From NCBI RefSeq assembly GCF_002218045.2, contig NZ_AP018686.1:806001-870000 (forward strand): DNA of 64,000 bases, written 5' to 3'. Within the stretch, counting starts at the first letter, position 1. Every line of letters begins with the position of its first letter. The notes beneath the pieces were generated by a model, which was not told where the DNA came from, ran no database searches, and saw only the letters and a list, made by a program, of their open reading frames with translations. Both the position numbers and the translations under genes were made by a program. Source of the stretch: Vibrio rumoiensis. Its GTDB lineage: Bacteria; Pseudomonadota; Gammaproteobacteria; Enterobacterales; Vibrionaceae. This document shows positions 52,291 through 60,999 of this stretch, piece by piece.

Positions 52291-53199
52291 TTATGGTGTG
52301 TCGGATACCTCAATCACTTGATAATGTTCAGCTTTTAATCCCAACACTTCAGGTAAAGAAGTACCAACTGAAATGGACGACCAGGTTCCGGTCATAATGC
52401 CGATAAACATTGCAATAGAAAAACCTTCCAACGGCGCACCACCGAGTAACCACAAGGCTGAAACCGTTAATAGCGTCGTTCCTGAAGTGATCATGGTGCG
52501 GCTAAATGTTGCTGCGATGGCTTGGTTATTGATATCCGCAGTGGCGACTTTCGGTTTCATTCTCAACAATTCACGAATGCGGTCGGCAATGATGATGGAG
52601 TCATTCAACGAGTAACCTAAGATCGCCAAAATGGCGGCGAGCACGGTTAAGTTAAATTCCATCTGGCTTAACGCAAAGAAACCCAGCACAAACACAACAT
52701 CATGCAGTAATGCTACCAGCGACCCTAGCGCTAAACGCCACTCAAATCGAACACTTAGATACACCATGATACACAGCAAACAAACAAGCAAAGCCAGGCC
52801 GCCTTGTTCAGCCAGATCTTGGCCAACTTGAGGTCCTACAATGCTGGTATTCAACACTTTGGTATCGGCGTGTAATGGCGCGAGTAGTGTTTCAATTGAT
52901 GCCACAGCCTGCTGAGTACTCTCAGGAATGCTGTAGCGAATAATCCAACGCCCTTGCTCTTCACCTGCCACCACACTGACTTTTTGGCCTAACCCTGCTT
53001 CTAATAATGGGCTCAATTCACTGTTGGTGATATGTGGGTTCAATTGAATCTCACTCACCACACCACCAGTAAAGTCTAACCCCCAGTTAAAGCCCTTTGT
53101 AGTAATGAAAAACAACGCAACACACATAAGTAAAATAGAAATGACACTGGTGCCATAACGCCATTTATTGGCATTTTTCATATTGATTAATTGACTCAT
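52291..53199 (-). CDS. secF: SecF subunit of the second SecDF (SecF2-like)
   Basis: This 302-residue inner-membrane subunit works with SecD to pull exported proteins through the translocon using the ion gradient. It has about six transmembrane segments and the conserved GFNWGLDFTGGVVSEI and LGYSLNDSIIIADRIRE blocks. Its gene follows secD by two bases. There is no yajC or tgt nearby, so it is the extra SecDF of Vibrio (SecDF2), not the main set. Confidence 0.92.
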   Translation of the reverse strand: MSQLINMKNANKWRYGTSVISILLMCVALFFITTKGFNWGLDFTGGVVSEIQLNPHITNSELSPLLEAGLGQKVSVVAGEEQGRWIIRYSIPESTQQAVASIETLLAPLHADTKVLNTSIVGPQVGQDLAEQGGLALLVCLLCIMVYLSVRFEWRLALGSLVALLHDVVFVLGFFALSQMEFNLTVLAAILAILGYSLNDSIIIADRIRELLRMKPKVATADINNQAIAATFSRTMITSGTTLLTVSALWLLGGAPLEGFSIAMFIGIMTGTWSSISVGTSLPEVLGLKAEHYQVIEVSDTP

Positions 53200-53201
53200 G
53201 A

Positions 53202-55070
53202 TTAAATACTCACATTACGGCGGGTGTCTTTACCCCAAAACCAATTGATCATTGCGCGAGAAGCAAAAATCCCAGTAAACATGCTGGTCAGAAGCCCGAG
53301 CCCAAGTGTTAAAGCAAAGCCTTGTATTGGCCCATTACCAATGCAATACAACACGATAGCAGTGATCATGGTGGTAAAGTTCGCATCGAAAATTGTGCTG
53401 GTTGCACTGCTAAATCCATCATTTATCGACTTAGCTAAACTATTCCCATCTTTTAATTTATCTCGGATCCGCTCAAAAATAAGCACGTTAGTATCGACCG
53501 CCATACCAACGGTAAGCACTAACCCTGCAATGCCGGGTAAGGTCAATACCGCCCCCGGAATTAAAGCCAGCAAGCCAAATAACATCACCATGTTGGCTAA
53601 TAATGCGACGTTTGCAATCCAACCTAATCGACGATACCAAACCGCCATAAACAACAATGTCATGCCTAAACCTAATGCTAAGGCAGAAAAGCCGTTGGTA
53701 ATATTTTCCGCCCCTAGTGTTGGTCCTATCGTGCGCTCTTCCACTATGGTCACTGGCGCCGTTAATGAACCCGCTCTGAGTAATAGCGCTAAACTTTGGG
53801 CATCTTGCATTGAGCCCGCCCCTGTAATGCGGAACTTAGAGCCAAGAGCAGATTGAATGGTCGCGACACTAATAATCTTATTAGTTTGTTCGACTTCCCC
53901 CTTTTCATTACGTGAATATTCGCTATACGCGGTTGCCATTGGCTTACCAATATGACGACCAGAGAAATCGGCCATCATTTTTCCCCCTTGCCCGTCCAAA
54001 CTAATGTTCACTTCTGGCATGCCCATTTCGCCGAAATTAGCTCGCGCATCAACAATATGTTCACCCGTTAATACCGGCGATGATTTCACCCGAACCAACT
54101 GACCATTTTGATCCGGCAAGGTTTTTCCGCCCTCTGATGGGGTATTCAGTACTTCATAAAACGCCAAGCTGGCCGTTGCACCTATTACGTTTTTCGCTTG
54201 CGCGGGATCTTGCACCCCAGGGAGTTCAATACGAATGCGTTGATCACCTTGCCTCTGTACCGACGCTTCTGTGATGCCTAATTCTTCAATTCGGCTACGC
54301 ATAATCTGCAAATTTTGCTGAACGGTTAAATTACGTAACGCGACACTTTCGGTTTCCAAGCGAGTTAAAGTAAGCCGATTATCCTTATTGATCACTTTCC
54401 AATTCGGATATTGCCCATGAATAAAATCACGTAGCGGCTCTATTTGTCTTGCACTGGCAAGTGTCACCGTCAATCCATCCTGTGAAATATCACTGAATTT
54501 GGCTCGACGTAATTGGTTATCCATCAAGAAATGGCTGATCCCTTGCTGCATTTCATCAATTTGATTTTGGTAGACTGAATCCATATCCACATCGAGTAGA
54601 AATTGCACCCCGCCACGCAGATCCAATCCGAGTGAAATCGGTTTAAAACCAAGGCTAGTTAACCATTGAGGCGCATTAGGTACCGACGCTAAAGCCACTT
54701 GAATACCCTTACCTTTCCCTTGTTGACCAACCATCTCAAGCAACGCTTTTTTGGCCTGTGCCATTTGCTCTGAGTCCGACAATATGACCCACGTGGTGGT
54801 TTTATCTTGCTTGATTTCTTTTAATTCAATCCCTTGTTTAGTCAGGGCTTGTTGTAGTTTCAATGGTTCTAATTGAGCATATTTTCCCTGATTAGTTTCA
54901 CTGACTAAATCACTGCCCTGATTAATTTGCAGCGCAGGAGATTCACCAAACCAAGAAGGTAAGGCACTTAATAACATAATAGAAATAGTGACAATCAGTA
55001 CCGCATACTGCCAATAAGAGTATTGGTTTAAGGTGCGCCGAGCAGAAGCGCGAGATTTATGTGCATTCAT
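53202..55070 (-). CDS. secD: SecD subunit of the second SecDF (SecD2-like)
   Basis: This 622-residue translocase subunit has an N-terminal membrane segment, a large periplasmic domain (P1) and five more membrane segments. The motif SLGLDLRGGVQFLLDVD is conserved, as is GIAGLVLTVGMAVDTNVLIFERIRD (in pieces), whose Asp carries the ion coupling. In Vibrio alginolyticus the equivalent SecDF2 is made under low sodium or impaired export, controlled by VemP. The ribosome site TAGGT lies 8 bases before ATG and can pair with the end of vemP. Confidence 0.92.
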   Translation of the reverse strand: MNAHKSRASARRTLNQYSYWQYAVLIVTISIMLLSALPSWFGESPALQINQGSDLVSETNQGKYAQLEPLKLQQALTKQGIELKEIKQDKTTTWVILSDSEQMAQAKKALLEMVGQQGKGKGIQVALASVPNAPQWLTSLGFKPISLGLDLRGGVQFLLDVDMDSVYQNQIDEMQQGISHFLMDNQLRRAKFSDISQDGLTVTLASARQIEPLRDFIHGQYPNWKVINKDNRLTLTRLETESVALRNLTVQQNLQIMRSRIEELGITEASVQRQGDQRIRIELPGVQDPAQAKNVIGATASLAFYEVLNTPSEGGKTLPDQNGQLVRVKSSPVLTGEHIVDARANFGEMGMPEVNISLDGQGGKMMADFSGRHIGKPMATAYSEYSRNEKGEVEQTNKIISVATIQSALGSKFRITGAGSMQDAQSLALLLRAGSLTAPVTIVEERTIGPTLGAENITNGFSALALGLGMTLLFMAVWYRRLGWIANVALLANMVMLFGLLALIPGAVLTLPGIAGLVLTVGMAVDTNVLIFERIRDKLKDGNSLAKSINDGFSSATSTIFDANFTTMITAIVLYCIGNGPIQGFALTLGLGLLTSMFTGIFASRAMINWFWGKDTRRNVSI

Positions 55071-55299
55071 TTTATTTACCTAATTAGATCATCAACACAC
55101 GATTTGAGACATCGGGCGTTAATGACTCAGCGGCAAGTTCTACTCCTTCTACGCCGTATAAAGACTCAGAATGATGAAATAGAACCGTCGCAAAGTAGCC
55201 GAATTATCATGCGATTGCGTAACAAGTATTCGCAAAAAAATAGCGCAATAATAACGGCCGAAACGGATGTTAGAGGATTAAAAAATCACTCAACCTAGG
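55071..55299 (-). promoter_or_regulatory. vemP-secD spacer with SD-sequestering pairing
   Basis: This is 229 bases with no gene. On the minus strand the last codons of vemP, TTTATTTGCCTAA (55300-55312), can form a 13-base-pair helix with TTAGGTAAATAAA (55071-55083), which contains the secD ribosome site. The sequence also has a small palindrome, CTAACCTAGGTTGAG. This fits a switch in which a ribosome stalled on vemP keeps the secD site open. Confidence 0.65.
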
Positions 55300-55836
55300 T
55301 TAGGCAAATAAATGGGCGTATTGCTGAGGTATATACTGTAGGTTGCTGTCTTTCCAAGCAGAAAGACGCAATGATTGGGAGTTGATGTGCATCATCCACT
55401 GATGCTGAGGAGTAAAGCGTTCAACATAATGTCGAGCACTTGAAGCAAATGACACTTCTGAAAATTCAAAGACCTTCACATAATCAGGGGCCAGTTCATC
55501 GCTGTTAAAGTTTCCATGGGAAAATCTCAGAGAGAAACCATTAACATAAATAGGATGGCTTAAATCACTCGAAGAAGTAACATCGAGAGAATGAGATAAA
55601 GTAACACTAGGTAGGTTATGCGAATTCGATACCGACAAAGGTGGAACCTTAGATGTCGGCGACTCACCTTGAGCTAAAGAAATAGGAGCAAGAGAACTCA
55701 CTTCAAAAGAGCCATCATCTGTAGATAAATTAACCGATTGTAAATGAGAGGTGTGCATTGCCTTGGCAGGAGCCATTCCCACCAAGCTGATGCCAACGAA
55801 GCAAATACACAATAATAGAAACCGAATGACGCTCAC
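55300..55836 (-). CDS. vemP: VemP-like export-monitoring arrest peptide
   Basis: This secreted regulatory peptide has about 178 residues from GTG 55836; an ATG at 55881 gives a longer form with no ribosome site. It begins with a hydrophobic signal peptide (VIRFLLLCICFVGISLVGMA, then PAKA). The C-terminal 30 residues, HINSQSLRLSAWKDSNLQY and IPQQYAHLFA, correspond to the arrest segment in known VemP. In Vibrio alginolyticus VemP stalls its own ribosome when export is slow, which opens secD2 translation. The position directly upstream of secD2 and the GTG start fit. I cannot align residue by residue from memory. Confidence 0.8.
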   Translation of the reverse strand: MSVIRFLLLCICFVGISLVGMAPAKAMHTSHLQSVNLSTDDGSFEVSSLAPISLAQGESPTSKVPPLSVSNSHNLPSVTLSHSLDVTSSSDLSHPIYVNGFSLRFSHGNFNSDELAPDYVKVFEFSEVSFASSARHYVERFTPQHQWMMHINSQSLRLSAWKDSNLQYIPQQYAHLFA

Positions 55837-55963
55837 ATTTAGCTCTTCAGAAGTTAATTCCCCAACAGAATGGGGCTTCATTGATAAAATATCAATACAC
55901 ATATCAAATTTTCACTGAATTTATATTGATCATTCGGTTCCCTATTCTGATTCATACTGAGCT

Positions 55964-57502
55964 CTATAAGCCTAACTTCTTACCCAGTTTATATAGATTC
56001 CCTCGATCCACCTGTAAGAATTGCGCCGCTTTCGCCCACACGCCATCATTTTTCTTCAAGGCATGCTCAATCAGTTGCTTTTGGTATGCTTCCACGGCTT
56101 GTCTTAAGGCGATCGGTTCATTAGGCATAGCCAAGCTAGATTGTGAGGAATGTTGACGTTTGGGAATATCAACAAACTCACTGGTAAAGTGCTGAGGTTT
56201 AATTAATTCAGCTTTATCTTGAACGGCGTGAAGACCCGCGCGCATCAAGGAATGCTCAAGTTCACGAACATTACCAAGCCAGGGTTGTTTTTCCAATATT
56301 GCCAATGCTCTAGGGTGAAGGTGCAGAGTCTTAATTTGGAATTGACTACGAATACGGTCGAGAATATGGCCAACCAACACAGCAATATCGCCCTCTCTTT
56401 CACGTAATGGTGGTACATGAATTGGGAAAACATTTAAGCGATGGAAAAGATCGGAGCGAAATCGCTGTTCTTCCACTTCTTTATCGAGATCTCGATTGGT
56501 AGCCGCAATGATTCGAACATCAATAATACTGTTATGATCGGCCCCCACTCGCTGCACTTCACCTTGTTGGATCACTCGTAGCAGCTTAGCTTGCAGCAAT
56601 AGTGGCAGCTCTCCAATTTCATCTAAAAAGATAGTGCCTCCATCGGCCAACTCAAACTTACCTGCGCGGTGAGAGTTAGCGCCAGTAAACGCGCCTTTGA
56701 CGTGACCAAACAACTCACTTTCCGCGATAGATTCCGGCAAAGCAGCACAGTTAACATACACCATAGGTTTATCACAGCGGCTACTTTGCGCATGCACTTC
56801 ATGGGCCACGAGTTCTTTACCTGTACCGGTTTCACCACTGATTAATACGGCATAGTTAGATTGCGCGACCATCTTAATGCTATTACGTAGCTGAACAATT
56901 TGTGGGCTGACCCCAACCAACTTACCGCCTTTATCACGAGCTTCATCGATAAGCAGCTGGTTGATTGAACGCTGTTGATGATTGGCTTTTTCAAGTGCTT
57001 CAAACAAGCTGATGTTACGCACAATGCCCGCCGCGAGCGCAGCAAAGGTGGCAATCGTGTCATCAGTGACTTTTTTAAAGGCGCCCGACGCCAATGCGTC
57101 AATAGTCAGGACGCCAACCAGCGCTTCTCCTACATATAAGCTACATCCCATACAAGAATGCACATCAATGCTGGCTTCATCATCTTCACTGAGTAACCCA
57201 TCAAACGGATCCGGCAAGCTTGAGCTTTCAGGAAATCGAACCGGTAAACGACTTTGCATGATCATCTCAAGCCGAGGATGCTCCTGCGGTGAGAATTTTC
57301 GCCCCAATACCGCCATCGATAAACCATTAATCGCCACTGGCACTAAATTTTGTGCATCATCTAAAATAAACAAAGCACTCGCATCACACGGTAGAACCTG
57401 CTGCAACCCATCAAGTAGCTTTTGATAATGTCGATAAGTGGGCTGATGGGCATTCAGATTAACCGCAATATTGAGCAAAACCTGTTCGATTGATTGAGAC
57501 AT
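55964..57502 (-). CDS. norR: NorR, nitric-oxide-responsive sigma-54 activator
   Basis: This 512-residue regulator has an N-terminal GAF domain that binds non-heme iron (candidate residues near R78, D98, D101, H115, C117, D135). Next is an AAA+ domain with GETGTGKE (223-230) and the sigma-54 contact motif GAFTGA (270-275). Last is a Fis-type helix-turn-helix (AAQFLQVDRGNLYKLGKKLG). It senses NO and activates sigma-54 promoters. Divergent from nnrS, with a sigma-54 promoter between, so nnrS is the likely target. Confidence 0.92.
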   Translation of the reverse strand: MSQSIEQVLLNIAVNLNAHQPTYRHYQKLLDGLQQVLPCDASALFILDDAQNLVPVAINGLSMAVLGRKFSPQEHPRLEMIMQSRLPVRFPESSSLPDPFDGLLSEDDEASIDVHSCMGCSLYVGEALVGVLTIDALASGAFKKVTDDTIATFAALAAGIVRNISLFEALEKANHQQRSINQLLIDEARDKGGKLVGVSPQIVQLRNSIKMVAQSNYAVLISGETGTGKELVAHEVHAQSSRCDKPMVYVNCAALPESIAESELFGHVKGAFTGANSHRAGKFELADGGTIFLDEIGELPLLLQAKLLRVIQQGEVQRVGADHNSIIDVRIIAATNRDLDKEVEEQRFRSDLFHRLNVFPIHVPPLREREGDIAVLVGHILDRIRSQFQIKTLHLHPRALAILEKQPWLGNVRELEHSLMRAGLHAVQDKAELIKPQHFTSEFVDIPKRQHSSQSSLAMPNEPIALRQAVEAYQKQLIEHALKKNDGVWAKAAQFLQVDRGNLYKLGKKLGL

Positions 57503-57547
57503 GTTAACTCTCTTAACAAATGGAATTGTGTCGATTATAGCAATGAT

Positions 57548-57558
57548 GTGAAATTAAC
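57548..57558 (+). promoter_or_regulatory. Possible NorR enhancer site
   Basis: GTGAAATTAAC fits GT-N7-AC, the NorR core. It lies inside the dyad ATGATGT and ACATCAT, 55 bases upstream of the sigma-54 promoter. Only one site was found; E. coli uses three. Confidence 0.5.
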
Positions 57559-57613
57559 AACATCATTTTTATCTAAAAACAACCATAACTAAATAAAATC
57601 AATAACTTAAATA

Positions 57614-57629
57614 TGGCATGAAAAATGCT
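57614..57629 (+). promoter_or_regulatory. Sigma-54 promoter of nnrS
   Basis: TGGCATG-AAAA-ATGCTT has GG (57615-57616) and GC (57627-57628) separated by exactly 10 bases, as sigma-54 requires. The start of nnrS lies about 50 bases downstream. Confidence 0.8.
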
Positions 57630-57679
57630 TAGTCATAGTGGTAAATCAATTTTCCATACGCACTTTTTAGAGATCACTA

Positions 57680-58885
57680 TTGATGATGAATATCACCGAC
57701 AAAAGTAAAGAAGAGAAAATTCTCCCTATGTTACGTTTAGGGTTTAGGCCCTTCTTTTTATTAGGCAGTTTATATGCCGCCATTGCCATTGCCGTTTGGG
57801 TCTACGCCTTTCAACATGGCCAACCAAACACACTACAAGTCCCTGCATTATGGTGGCATGTACATGAGATGATCTTTGGTTTTGCCATGGCGATTGTGGC
57901 GGGTTTTCTATTAACCGCCGTTCAAAACTGGACAGGCATCAATGGCACCAAAGATAAGCGCCTCGGGTTTGTATTATTGCTTTGGTTATTACCTAGGTTG
58001 TTGTTTTGGGCTCCGGTTCCTCTATGGTTAACCTCTTCAATTGAAGCGTTATTTTTAGTCGTCGTTGCCTACGAGATCTCGATTAGAGTGATCAAAGCAA
58101 AAGGCTACCGCAACCTGATATTCCTTCCTTTCTTTGTGTTGGCCATTGTGGCGAACTTTGCCAGCTACGCCACCATCAAAGGCATGCCTCCTTTTCCAAG
58201 CATTGCGGTTTGGCAAGCGATGATCTGGTGGTTCGTTTTGCTGATTTCGATCATGGGTGGACGGGTGATCCCCTTCTTTACGGCTCGTAAGATGCAATTT
58301 GAAAAACCACCAACCCTCATTTGGTTAGATGCGTTTGCCAATACTCCGTTAGTCATGCTGTTTGTTTTAAGTTTTTTCCCTATCACATTTAGCACTATTG
58401 GGCCTTATCTCATGCTTATCGCGGCCTTATTTCAGGCTATTCGCTTTCTACGCTGGAAACCTTGGACGACTTATAAAGAGCCCCTAGTTTGGTCGCTACA
58501 CGCTTCGTATGCTTGTATTCCAGTCGGCTTACTTTTTAAAGCATTGGCCTCATTTAACCTACTACCGAACGGACAATTCTTTGCCCACAACATGATCCAT
58601 GTATTTGCCATTGGTGCGATTGGTGGTGTCATTCTTGCGATGATCGCCCGAGTGACCATGGGTCATACAGGACGTGCGATTTATGAAGGGCCGAGTATGT
58701 GGCATGCCTTTTTAGCGGTTGTAATCGCAGCGGTTATTCGTGGCTTTGGGGTGGCAATATGGCCTGAACACTTGTTCACATTGGTGAATATTTCAGCCGC
58801 GCTGTGGATCTACGCTTTTGCTCTTTTTGTGTTTAAATTTGGCAAAATGTTACTTACCCCAAGAGCGGATGGGCACCCTGGTTAA
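57680..58885 (+). CDS. nnrS: NnrS family heme-copper membrane protein
   Basis: This 401-residue inner-membrane protein has about 12 hydrophobic segments. NnrS proteins protect cells against nitric oxide. Conserved parts are LGFRPFFLLGSLYA, WWHVHEMIFGFAMAIVAGFLLTA (in pieces), PFFTARKM and NMIHVFAIGAIGGVILAMIARVTMGHTGR (in pieces). The histidines in those blocks are expected metal ligands. Read from ATG 57680; ATG 57683 next to it is equally possible. Controlled by a sigma-54 promoter and NorR. Confidence 0.9.
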   Translation: MMMNITDKSKEEKILPMLRLGFRPFFLLGSLYAAIAIAVWVYAFQHGQPNTLQVPALWWHVHEMIFGFAMAIVAGFLLTAVQNWTGINGTKDKRLGFVLLLWLLPRLLFWAPVPLWLTSSIEALFLVVVAYEISIRVIKAKGYRNLIFLPFFVLAIVANFASYATIKGMPPFPSIAVWQAMIWWFVLLISIMGGRVIPFFTARKMQFEKPPTLIWLDAFANTPLVMLFVLSFFPITFSTIGPYLMLIAALFQAIRFLRWKPWTTYKEPLVWSLHASYACIPVGLLFKALASFNLLPNGQFFAHNMIHVFAIGAIGGVILAMIARVTMGHTGRAIYEGPSMWHAFLAVVIAAVIRGFGVAIWPEHLFTLVNISAALWIYAFALFVFKFGKMLLTPRADGHPG

Positions 58886-59030
58886 TCTGGATCTCTATCT
58901 AGAACCCTACCTAACTTTCAATTTCTAAATCAAGCGTCAGAGCAATTCTGGCGCTATTTTGCCAACTGGAGTAACCACACTGACTTCATTGATGGCGACC
59001 GGCGTATTGAGTTTAACTTGGCTTGGGGCA

Positions 59031-59064
59031 TAAATAAGTCACTCACATCAACCCTCCCCAGCCC
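59031..59064. repeat. Dispersed repeat, copy 3, left part (interrupted by IS)
   Basis: TAAATAAGTCACTCACATCA and ACCCTCCCCAGCCC match the start of copy 1. The copy is then broken by the IS at 59065, with a 9-base target duplication CCCCAGCCC at its edge. Confidence 0.85.
59056..59064. repeat. 9-bp target-site duplication, left
   Basis: CCCCAGCCC, repeated perfectly at 60577-60585 on the other side of the IS. Confidence 0.9.
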
Positions 59065-60576
59065 CTGTCTCTTATACACAAATCATTATTTCTGGAACTT
59101 TAACGACATTCATAGATCAGATCTTCCATTGATGAGTCTGAATTAAGGAATAAACATGATTGTCAAAGCTGCTGAGTGGGCACAGAATAATTTTGGTAAT
59201 GCTGAGCTAGGTGATAAAAGACGGACAAAACGACTCGTTACTTTAGTTACTGACTTAGTCAGTAACATTGGTATGTCGGTAGTAAAATCATCACAAACAT
59301 CGGACAAAATTGAGGCTGCTTATCGCTTTATTCGAAATGAAAAAATTAAGGCTCAAGATATTGAAACGTCAGCATTTAACACTACAGCAGAGCTCGTTAA
59401 CAATTATGATTTATTGCTTGCTTTAGAAGATACAACATCCCTTAATTTCAGTTATAAATCCGTCAACCCTGAACTTGGCCCTTTAGGGAATAGTACAAAA
59501 GCTAGGGGGATGATGGCTCATTCTGTATTGTTATTTGCACCAAATGAACAAAATGTTGTGGGCCTTATCGAACAACAGCGTTGGTGCCGAAGCCTCTCCT
59601 CTCATGGTAGAGGAAGTAAACATTTAGAATATAAATATGAAGATAAAGAAAGCTTTAAATGGCAAAGAGCTTCAACTCATGTTGCCAAGAGACTTAAATC
59701 GAATATGAGTAAAGTTATATCTGTCTGCGATCGTGAAGCAGATATTTATGAATATCTTCGATATAAAACTCAAAATAACCATCGTTTTGTTGTTCGTTCG
59801 ATGCAAAGTCGGAGACTCACAGAGGAAAACAATAAACTCTATTCTTTTTCAGAAAATTTAGTCAGTGTTGCTCAAAGAACAATTTGCATATCTCAAAGAG
59901 GCGCAACAAAAACCTCAGCAGCTAGGAAAAAGAGATTAGTAAACTGCGATATCAAATACTCACCTGTTACATTAAAAGTTCCGGGGAATAAGCGCGGTAA
60001 TCTTGAAGATATAAGTCTTTATTATGTTGGCTGCCATGAGAACTCAACTGGCTCTAAAGAGCCATTGAGATGGCATTTATTGACTTCTGAAAAAATCAAT
60101 AATGCTGATGACGCAAAGCGAATCATAGAGTTCTATGAGAAAAGGTGGCTAATTGAGGACTACCATAAAGCTTGGAAGTCTGGGGGGACAAAAGTCGAAT
60201 CATTACGCATGCAGACAAAAAATAGCCTTGAAAAAATGACTGTCATATTGTCATTTATTGCTATTAGGATTCAGCAGCTTAGGTATGTAGGGTTAAATAA
60301 AGATAAAGCTAAAAATACCAGTTGTGAAACACTATTGACGCCTTTGGAGTGGAAGTTACTTTGGATAAAAGTTGAAGGTGTACAACCTCCTAAATTAACG
60401 CCCAATATTCATTGGGCTTACATTAGCCTAGGTAAATTAGCAGGTTGGAACAATAGTAAACTAACAGGGAGAATAAGTTGGATCACCCTATGGGAAGGAT
60501 GGTTTAAGTTGCAGACTTTGGTTGAAGGATATCGAATAACCCAAGACTTCATTTTTGATTTGTGATCAAGAGACAG
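59065..60576 (+). mobile_element. IS50/Tn5-like insertion sequence (IS4 family)
   Basis: The element is 1512 bp. Its ends are inverted repeats: CTGTCTCTTATACACAAATCA on the left and CTGTCTCTTGATCACAAATC on the right (read on the minus strand), 18 of about 21 matching. They closely resemble the Tn5 outside and inside ends. A 9-base target duplication flanks it. It carries one transposase gene and no passengers. It sits in the left hairpin of repeat copy 3 and looks intact, so may be active. Confidence 0.93.
59156..60565 (+). CDS. Tn5-like transposase
   Basis: This is a 469-residue DDE transposase, close in length to Tn5 transposase (476). Catalytic residues D92 (ALEDTTS), D192 (VCDREAD) and E334 fall at the expected spacings. 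E334 lies in the YREK signature Y327-x2-R330-x3-E334-x6-K341. The frame is uninterrupted. The stop codon lies within the right inverted repeat. AAGGAATAAAC precedes the ATG. Confidence 0.93.
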   Translation: MIVKAAEWAQNNFGNAELGDKRRTKRLVTLVTDLVSNIGMSVVKSSQTSDKIEAAYRFIRNEKIKAQDIETSAFNTTAELVNNYDLLLALEDTTSLNFSYKSVNPELGPLGNSTKARGMMAHSVLLFAPNEQNVVGLIEQQRWCRSLSSHGRGSKHLEYKYEDKESFKWQRASTHVAKRLKSNMSKVISVCDREADIYEYLRYKTQNNHRFVVRSMQSRRLTEENNKLYSFSENLVSVAQRTICISQRGATKTSAARKKRLVNCDIKYSPVTLKVPGNKRGNLEDISLYYVGCHENSTGSKEPLRWHLLTSEKINNADDAKRIIEFYEKRWLIEDYHKAWKSGGTKVESLRMQTKNSLEKMTVILSFIAIRIQQLRYVGLNKDKAKNTSCETLLTPLEWKLLWIKVEGVQPPKLTPNIHWAYISLGKLAGWNNSKLTGRISWITLWEGWFKLQTLVEGYRITQDFIFDL

Positions 60577-60887
60577 CCCCAGCCCTCCCTTGGCTGTAAA
60601 TCTTGATACCATGTATTTTTCATTGATAAAGGGAGGGAGTGATTTGTGATCGCTTGTTGTTTAGTGTTATCTGCGTAAAGAGAAACATTCCAATATTCAG
60701 CGCGAGATTAGTAGATTCCAGCTCTCGATTAGGCTCGGCTAGAATGACGGTTTCAAAAAACACTCACCGCGGGCTGATTGAGATAAAAATGAAAGTAACG
60801 GCGACAACGATCAGCTCTTCCCCTTGATATATGAAGCCACTTGGCAGCAAAAGTTGATATAAGGGGAAGCGGGGATGGGGTTGATTA
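60577..60887. repeat. Dispersed repeat, copy 3, right part
   Basis: It continues after the IS with the target duplication CCCCAGCCC, then TCCCTTGGCTGTAAATC, and ends GGGATGGGGTTGATTACG. Its middle, 60665-60815, differs in sequence from copy 1 but has about the same length. The hairpin parts are shared. No gene lies here or in the rest of the gap up to the terminator at 60940. Confidence 0.8.
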
Positions 60888-60939
60888 CGCCAAACGCCTT
60901 TGAGGCATAAACATTTAAAAATAGACAACTGACCAAACA

Positions 60940-60979
60940 AAGAAAGCCGATAAATTGACATTTATCGGCTTTCCTTTTT
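60940..60979. terminator. Terminator of helD
   Basis: AAAGCCGATAA and TTATCGGCTTT pair with an 8-base loop, flanked by A's and T's. Confidence 0.85.
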
Positions 60980-60999
60980 ATTCAACTTAGCAGTGTGTT

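Noticed and set aside
60639..60827. 62-codon frame inside repeat copy 3
   Set aside because: Repeat sequence, with no matching frame in copy 1 or copy 2.
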